This document shows, piece after piece, positions 51,175-55,648 of a stretch of DNA of 55,648 nt. The stretch comes from Bacteroidales bacterium (GTDB lineage Bacteria > Bacteroidota > Bacteroidia > Bacteroidales > UBA3663). The notes beneath the pieces were generated by a model. The model saw only the letters and a program-made list of their open reading frames with translations. It was not told the origin of the DNA and ran no database searches. The stretch spans positions 1 through 55,648 of the forward strand of contig JAFZBE010000014.1 of the NCBI GenBank assembly GCA_017561935.1, read 5' to 3'. How positions within the stretch are numbered: the first letter of the stretch is position 1; each line of letters begins with the position of its first letter. The translations under genes were made by a program, and so were the position numbers.

Positions 51175-53814
51175 TTAGAATCTCAGCGTGATACTGCCCA
51201 TGGCTGTCGTTCCTGCCTGCGGGATATATCCGATCTCGGTGTAGCGGTTGCTGTCGGGATTGCCTCCGCTGGCATAGATGGCCGAATAAACCCAGCCCGA
51301 CGCAGCATAGTGCAGGTCGAATATATTGTTGACATTTACGCCTAATATCAGTTCCTTGATACCTGCCTTTTTGAAGGTGAACACATAATTAGCCGACAGG
51401 TCACTGGTTGAGAATCCAGGCAACGAACGCTGCTTGCATTCCGTATTGTCGAGGTATTGGCGCGACACGAAGTTGGTGTGCCAGGTGGCTGTGAGTCCGT
51501 TCTTCTTGTAGATCAGGAAGCCATTGAGTATTACTGAAGGCGAGAAGGCAAGGGTGCTGTTGTCGTAATGGATCACATCAAGGCCGTCGCCATCGTATGG
51601 TTTCCCGTCGGCATCGGTGTTGCCCTCCCAGTCGTCCCAGTTCTCGACATGTTCGTTGAAGTCCTTGATCTTGTTCTGGCTGAGGGCAGCATTGCCTTCG
51701 ATGGTCAGTCCGGGCAGGAAAGTCCATGCGGCTGTGAGTTCCATGCCAAGACGATACGACTTGTCGATGTTGGAGGTGAGTTTCTCGCCGATGTCGCTCA
51801 GTTCACCAGTCTGCACGAATTGGTCCTTGTAGTGCATCCAGTAGAAGTTGGCGCCGGCAGTCCATCTCTTCCCCACAAAGTTGTAGCCCATCTCAGTGTC
51901 GAGCAATTTCTCTGCCTTGGGAGCGGGGTAGTTGCCGTTGTCGGTAAAGTTGTTGCGCTCGGGTTCGCGATGGCTTATGGCGAACGATGCGAAAGCGTGA
52001 TGTCCGTCCTTATGATAGCTGATGCCTATCTTTGGATTGACGAAGTCGTACTGCTTGTCAATGTCGAGGTGATAGTTCTCGTATCCGTTGGAAGTCGAGA
52101 TGAACTTGTCGTTGATACCTTCAGTAGAATAGGAGATATGTCGATATTGCACGTCGGCGAAGAAATCCCACTGGTCGGTGAGATGATAGGTGGCTTTGAT
52201 GAAAATATTGCCATCGAGCTTGTCGGCATCGCTGTCGTAGTATTGGTAATCGCCATTCGAAAGGTATTTGTTGCGCATCTCTGGATTGGCAATGTAGGTG
52301 ACGTAGCCAAAGTGGTTCGACCAGAAGCTTTGGACGGAAAGCCCTCCGATGATATCCCAGCGTTCGTCCTTATAGTTGGCATTCCAAACGAGACCCAAAA
52401 GGTCTTGCGAAAGTCCTTTTTGGCGCACGAAGTCGGTGCGTTTGAGTGTCGAGCCATCACTTAATATGAAATTGGAGAAACCGAACTTGGAAAGTTTATT
52501 GTTGTAGCGAAACTCGTCGTAATAGCCGTAACCGTGGGTATAGTGAGCTGAAGCAGAAGTAGTCCAACGGTCATTTATTTGCCAGGCCAGCGAGAGTATG
52601 GTGCGGTTCTGCCAGAAATTGTCGGTAGTTTTGTCCCAAAGGGTACCATCCGACAGTTTGTAGCGTTCGGTGCCCTTCGAAGGGTCGTAGGGATCAACAA
52701 GATGTTCGTAGAGGGAGTTGTACTTGCCAAGACCTGCCTTATAGAAGTCCTTGTATTCGAAGAGTCCTGTTCCCATGCCACCGTAGTTCCAATCAAGCAG
52801 ATCGCCTGTGTCGAGGCCGTTCCAAGCTTGTCCGGTCTTTTCGAAGTTGCCGAAATTCTTGAGGCGCACCACGAAATGGTTGGCCATGAAGGTGAGGCCT
52901 CCGTAGTAGGAGCCGCTGCGACCCGAAGTGCCGTGCATATAGCCGTCGGTGTTTGTCTCGTGATAGGCACCATCAAAGATCCAGTGTTTGGCGAAGAGAC
53001 CTGTCGAGAACGAACCGCCGATGTTGAACGTGTTGAAGGAACCGTATGAGCCAGAGAGTTCTGCCGAAGGTTTGGTATTGGGTGATTTGCTGGTGAGGGA
53101 AATGGTGCCACCGAAGGCTCCATCACCATTGGTCGAAGTGCCCACGCCGCGCTGTATCTGTGCGCCGCCGAGCAGTGAGGCATAGCTGTTCATGTTGGCC
53201 CAGAAGACGCACTGGTCCTCGGGCGAGTTGAGCGGCACTCCGTCGAGGGTGACGTTGATACGCGAATCGGCTGCCCCACGGATGCGCATATACACTGTGC
53301 CTGTACCTAATCCGTTTTCACCGAATGAAATCACACCAGGTGTGTGGGTGAAGAGCATGGGCAGTTCACGTCCGGTCCTCGAGTGTTCTTCGAGTGCTTC
53401 CTGCTCGATGTTGGCCTTGGCGAAGGGCGCATCCTTTTGTGCCTTTACCGATTTGACAACAATTTCGTTCAATTGGTGAATTTTGCTGGCCGTCATTTGG
53501 ATGCGCTGTGTGGTGCCAGGGGTGGCTACGAACGTATAGTCCTCGTATCCAAGATAACGTACAATGAGTGTAATCCCCGAGGCAGCAATGATTGAGAAGA
53601 AGCCATCGCCATCGGTGATGGTACCGGTACTGCTTCCTTTGATCATGATGTGTGCACCCGGGAGGATTTCACCGTTCTCATCGACTACGGTGCCCGTGAT
53701 ACGCTGGTGAGAGGCTTGCCTTTCAGGCGAAGCTCCGCTTGTAGTAGGGGAGATTGCATATCCCATACCAGTACTTGCTGCAAGAATTGCAGCCATAAAC
53801 AATGCCTTTTTCAT
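51175..53814 (-). CDS. TonB-dependent outer-membrane receptor for thiamine
   Basis: An 879-residue outer-membrane transporter. Signal peptide about 1-20 (ILAASTGMGYA), CarboxypepD_reg-like domain about 40-120 (ITGTVVDENGEILPGAHI), TonB-box region NEIVVKSVKAQ, plug about 140-250 (RIRGAADSRINVTLDGVPLN, AQIQRGVGTSTNGDGAFGGT), then a beta-barrel ending in TLRF. The start is ATG at 53814; the longer frame reaching 54012 reads through the riboswitch and is wrong. The riboswitch and the following PnuC-type gene give thiamine or its phosphates as the likely ligand. Confidence 0.9.
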   Translation of the reverse strand: MKKALFMAAILAASTGMGYAISPTTSGASPERQASHQRITGTVVDENGEILPGAHIMIKGSSTGTITDGDGFFSIIAASGITLIVRYLGYEDYTFVATPGTTQRIQMTASKIHQLNEIVVKSVKAQKDAPFAKANIEQEALEEHSRTGRELPMLFTHTPGVISFGENGLGTGTVYMRIRGAADSRINVTLDGVPLNSPEDQCVFWANMNSYASLLGGAQIQRGVGTSTNGDGAFGGTISLTSKSPNTKPSAELSGSYGSFNTFNIGGSFSTGLFAKHWIFDGAYHETNTDGYMHGTSGRSGSYYGGLTFMANHFVVRLKNFGNFEKTGQAWNGLDTGDLLDWNYGGMGTGLFEYKDFYKAGLGKYNSLYEHLVDPYDPSKGTERYKLSDGTLWDKTTDNFWQNRTILSLAWQINDRWTTSASAHYTHGYGYYDEFRYNNKLSKFGFSNFILSDGSTLKRTDFVRQKGLSQDLLGLVWNANYKDERWDIIGGLSVQSFWSNHFGYVTYIANPEMRNKYLSNGDYQYYDSDADKLDGNIFIKATYHLTDQWDFFADVQYRHISYSTEGINDKFISTSNGYENYHLDIDKQYDFVNPKIGISYHKDGHHAFASFAISHREPERNNFTDNGNYPAPKAEKLLDTEMGYNFVGKRWTAGANFYWMHYKDQFVQTGELSDIGEKLTSNIDKSYRLGMELTAAWTFLPGLTIEGNAALSQNKIKDFNEHVENWDDWEGNTDADGKPYDGDGLDVIHYDNSTLAFSPSVILNGFLIYKKNGLTATWHTNFVSRQYLDNTECKQRSLPGFSTSDLSANYVFTFKKAGIKELILGVNVNNIFDLHYAASGWVYSAIYASGGNPDSNRYTEIGYIPQAGTTAMGSITLRF

Positions 53815-53861
53815 CTTGCGAAGAAAAAAATAAATGAATAATAAGACGATATGGGGTTCTG

Positions 53862-53950
53862 CATGTTCCCTTCCCGGAATTACCCGGCCAGGTTCAATGG
53901 GTCTAATCTCAGCCTCGCAGTTCTTGTTGAACCTGCGAAGCACCCCGTCT
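53862..53950 (-). promoter_or_regulatory. TPP riboswitch (THI element)
   Basis: On the minus strand the conserved blocks appear in order: ACGGGGTG, a P3 hairpin CTTCGCAGGTTC...GAACTGCGAGG, the CTGAGA core, GACCC, TTGAACCTG, GCCGGGTAATTCCGGG, AAGGGAA. These match the thiamine-pyrophosphate aptamer. It lies between a promoter (53999-54030) and the receptor ATG at 53814. I see no clear terminator after it; the AT-rich stretch up to the start suggests control of translation, but that is uncertain. Confidence 0.93.
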
Positions 53951-53998
53951 TGCCGCTCAGTCGCTTCATCGCGTACGGCAAATGTTAGTTTGCGGGTG

Positions 53999-54030
53999 CA
54001 AAGATAATGCATTTATTCGGCATTTCCAAT
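53999..54030 (-). promoter_or_regulatory. Promoter of the thiamine operon
   Basis: TATCTTTG on the minus strand (53999-54006) with ATTG (54027-54030) 20 bases upstream. It would give a leader of about 180 bases containing the whole riboswitch. Confidence 0.62.
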
Positions 54031-54121
54031 AGTTTGGTGGTATTTTTGCTTGTTTGTTACAAAATTGACCTAATAATATTATATATTTATGTACGCGCGC
54101 GGAAACTTTGTGCTTGAAAAA

Positions 54122-54153
54122 TTTGCAATTATGGAAAAAAGAATGTATCTTTG
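54122..54153 (+). promoter_or_regulatory. Promoter of the polyprenyl synthase gene
   Basis: TTTG (54122-54125), 20 bases, TATCTTTG (54146-54153). It lies inside the longer reading frame and so fixes the start at 54195. Confidence 0.72.
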
Positions 54154-54194
54154 CACCGCCTTTTTCACAAAAAAACGAAGAGTATAGCATTTCT

Positions 54195-55184
54195 ATGGAC
54201 AAGCCACAGGTATATAACAGCATCAGGAATTGTATAGCAGAAGAGTTGGAGGACTTCGACCATTTGTTTGAGAGCGTTTTGCGCACACGTGTGCCATTGG
54301 CCGACTCCGTTATTCACTATTTTCTTGAGCGAAATGGCAAACAGCTGCGCCCCATCTTGACACTTCTTTCCGCCAAGATGCTTGGTAAGGTCAACGAAGC
54401 CACCATCTATGGAGCCGCTGCCTTGGACCTGCTGCACAATGCCACATTGATGCACGATGACGTCGTTGATCAGAGTGCTACACGTCGAGGACGCGATACC
54501 ATCAACAATATCTGGGACAACAGGATTGCCGTGCTGATGGGTGACTTCTTCCTGTCGAAATGCTTGAACTGCAGCAATGCCACTGGTTCGTTGCGTATCT
54601 CTTGCGTGTTGGCCGATATGGTCACCATGCTTGTCGAAGGCGAGTTGGAACAGATCTCGAATGTGCGCACCCATTTGTTGAGCGAAGATGCCTACTTCTC
54701 TGTGATTCGAGGCAAGACAGCCTCTTTGTTTGCCGCTTGTATGAGAGTCGGCGCCTTGAGTGTCGGCGCTTCTGCCGACGTGGAGGAACGGATGGCCAAG
54801 GTCGGCGAGCTGATGGGCATGGTGTTCCAGATTCGTGACGATATCTTCGACTATTATCCTTCCACTAAGGAGGTGGGCAAGCCCACGGGCCATGACATCA
54901 TGGAGGGAAAGATCACGTTGCCGCTGCTTTATGCCTTCCAGCATGCACCTGCCGACGAGGCTGCACGCATGAAGGCGATTGTCGAACAATCGCAGATGTT
55001 GACAGGTTGTCAGGTGGCACAGCTGGTTGAGTTTGCCAAAAGTATCGGTGGCATAGAATATGCACAGGCCAAAATGAAGAACATTTCCTACGAGGCTAAG
55101 AAGCTGCTCAGCACCTTCCCCGAGAGCGATGCTCGTGGAGCCATCATGAGTCTCATCGACTATTTTTCGGATAGGAATTATTGA
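54195..55184 (+). CDS. Trans-isoprenyl diphosphate synthase
   Basis: A 329-residue head-to-tail prenyltransferase extending allylic diphosphates with isopentenyl diphosphate. The first aspartate-rich motif is LMHDDVVDQSATRRG (about residues 86-100) and the second is QIRDDIFDYYP (about 211-221). GKQLRPIL and GKTASLF are also typical. In Bacteroidetes such enzymes make the octaprenyl-type chain of menaquinone or longer chains; product length cannot be read safely from sequence. The start is ATG at 54195, about 35 bases below the inferred transcript start. It stands alone, upstream of the tRNA operon. Confidence 0.93.
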   Translation: MDKPQVYNSIRNCIAEELEDFDHLFESVLRTRVPLADSVIHYFLERNGKQLRPILTLLSAKMLGKVNEATIYGAAALDLLHNATLMHDDVVDQSATRRGRDTINNIWDNRIAVLMGDFFLSKCLNCSNATGSLRISCVLADMVTMLVEGELEQISNVRTHLLSEDAYFSVIRGKTASLFAACMRVGALSVGASADVEERMAKVGELMGMVFQIRDDIFDYYPSTKEVGKPTGHDIMEGKITLPLLYAFQHAPADEAARMKAIVEQSQMLTGCQVAQLVEFAKSIGGIEYAQAKMKNISYEAKKLLSTFPESDARGAIMSLIDYFSDRNY

Positions 55185-55272
55185 TTTTGCCGTACCGACA
55201 AAGCAAAAATCGTTCATCGAAGCAATAATTTTGGCAAAAAACATACTTTTTCGAAAAAATCTCACCGAAAAA

Positions 55273-55304
55273 TTTGGTGGATTGAGAAATTTGAACTATC
55301 TTTG
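55273..55304 (+). promoter_or_regulatory. Promoter of the tRNA operon
   Basis: TTTG (55273-55276), 20 bases, TATCTTTG (55297-55304), about 18 bases before the first tRNA. Confidence 0.75.
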
Positions 55305-55322
55305 CACCCGCAAAACAAGGAA

Positions 55323-55397
55323 CGGGGTGTAGCGCAGTCCGGTTAGCGCACCTGCTTTGGGAGCAGGGGGTCCCAGGTTCGAATCCTGGTACCCCGA
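55323..55397 (+). tRNA. tRNA-Pro(TGG)
   Basis: Acceptor CGGGGTG pairs with TACCCCG; the anticodon stem CCTGC/GCAGG encloses TTTGGGA (anticodon TGG); the T-arm is CCAGG-TTCGAAT-CCTGG. CCA is not encoded. Confidence 0.95.
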
Positions 55398-55434
55398 CAA
55401 ATAGTGGCAACACTTCTGATCTTTGATATATCTT

Positions 55435-55508
55435 GGCTCCTTAGCTCAACTGAATAGAGCATCTGACTACGGATCAGAAGGTTACAGGTTTGAATCCTGT
55501 AGGAGTCA
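55435..55508 (+). tRNA. tRNA-Arg(ACG)
   Basis: Acceptor GGCTCCT pairs with AGGAGTC; the anticodon loop CTACGGA gives anticodon ACG, the A34 that TadA converts to inosine; the T-arm is ACAGG-TTTGAAT-CCTGT. Confidence 0.95.
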
Positions 55509-55553
55509 CAATCTGAGTTTCCTCGTCGGTAGCTGAGGGGTTCATATTATAAT

Positions 55554-55627
55554 GCTTCAATAGCTCAGTTGGTTAGAGCACCTGACTGTTAATCAGGGGG
55601 TCGTTGGTTCAAGCCCATCTTGAAGCG
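55554..55627 (+). tRNA. tRNA-Asn(GTT)
   Basis: Acceptor GCTTCAA pairs perfectly with TTGAAGC; the anticodon loop CTGTTAA gives GTT; discriminator G fits Asn. The T stem GTTGG/CCATC contains one mismatch. Confidence 0.92.
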
Positions 55628-55633
55628 CATCTT

Positions 55634-55648
55634 GCCTCTTTAGCTCAG
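55634..55648 (+). tRNA. 5' end of a further tRNA, cut by the window edge
   Basis: GCCTCTT followed by TAGCTCAG has the form of an acceptor strand and D-arm opening. The anticodon is outside the window, so the identity is open. Confidence 0.7.

Noticed and set aside
53815..54012. N-terminal extension of the TonB receptor
   Set aside because: It translates through the TPP riboswitch and would hide the signal peptide; the start at 53814 is better.
54165..55265. 366-residue frame antisense to the polyprenyl synthase
   Set aside because: Shadow of a gene with intact DDxxD motifs; no promoter or recognisable domain.

Overview
The window looks like chromosome of a Bacteroidales bacterium, most likely a Prevotella-type member of the Prevotellaceae. 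The evidence is the repeated Bacteroidetes promoter (TTTG, 19-21 bases, TAnnTTTG) in front of many genes, a SusC/SusD pair, lipoproteins with Bacteroidetes-style signal peptides, secreted proteins with C-terminal sorting-like tails, and close homology to Bacteroidales housekeeping genes. Most of the window is core metabolism in short operons on both strands; one small accessory islet (about 9.3-12.4 kb) stands out.

Layout. 1-290: end of a tRNA/5S cluster. 0.45-9.2 kb: a sugar permease, then a leftward pentose-phosphate operon (tkt, rpiB, a coiled-coil lipoprotein, an SGNH hydrolase), an LptF/G-type permease and the GTPase typA. 9.3-11.9 kb: the islet, with a candidate immunity gene, a frameshifted Rhs toxin tip whose upstream edge carries a 59-bp displaced piece of typA, and a MntA-HepT toxin-antitoxin pair. 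12.1-12.4 kb: five 42-bp tandem repeats. 12.5-17.6 kb: dnaE and class II aldolase, convergent. 17.8-22.0 kb: a phenylalanine/tyrosine operon (pheA, aminotransferase, DAHP synthase-chorismate mutase, tyrA) preceded by what reads as a complete transcription attenuator: promoter, a 26-codon leader peptide with nine consecutive Phe/Tyr codons, an antiterminator and a terminator.

22.2-33.7 kb: a SusC/SusD uptake locus that carries a zinc metallopeptidase lipoprotein, a DUF4302-like lipoprotein and two large secreted proteins (one with a thioredoxin-type CxxC) instead of glycoside hydrolases. 33.7-37.3 kb: an MlaF-like ATPase, ffh and a PagL-like outer-membrane protein. 37.4-48.5 kb: one-carbon and translation genes: folD and 5-formyl-THF cyclo-ligase convergent, a hisS operon with an M3 peptidase and a CaCA antiporter, and metF-metH-tadA. 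48.6-50.6 kb: two unannotated small genes with their own promoters, then an in-frame QueH-BirA fusion. 50.6-54.0 kb: a thiamine uptake operon (TonB receptor plus PnuC-type transporter) under a TPP riboswitch. 54.1-55.2 kb: a polyprenyl diphosphate synthase. 55.3 kb to the end: a tRNA operon (Pro, Arg, Asn and a cut-off fourth).

The strongest candidates for undescribed biology are the Phe/Tyr attenuator, the typA-fragment/Rhs-tip junction, the QueH-BirA fusion with a terminator hairpin directly before its start codon, and the two small proteins. All functional calls rest on recognised motifs and context; no database search was run.
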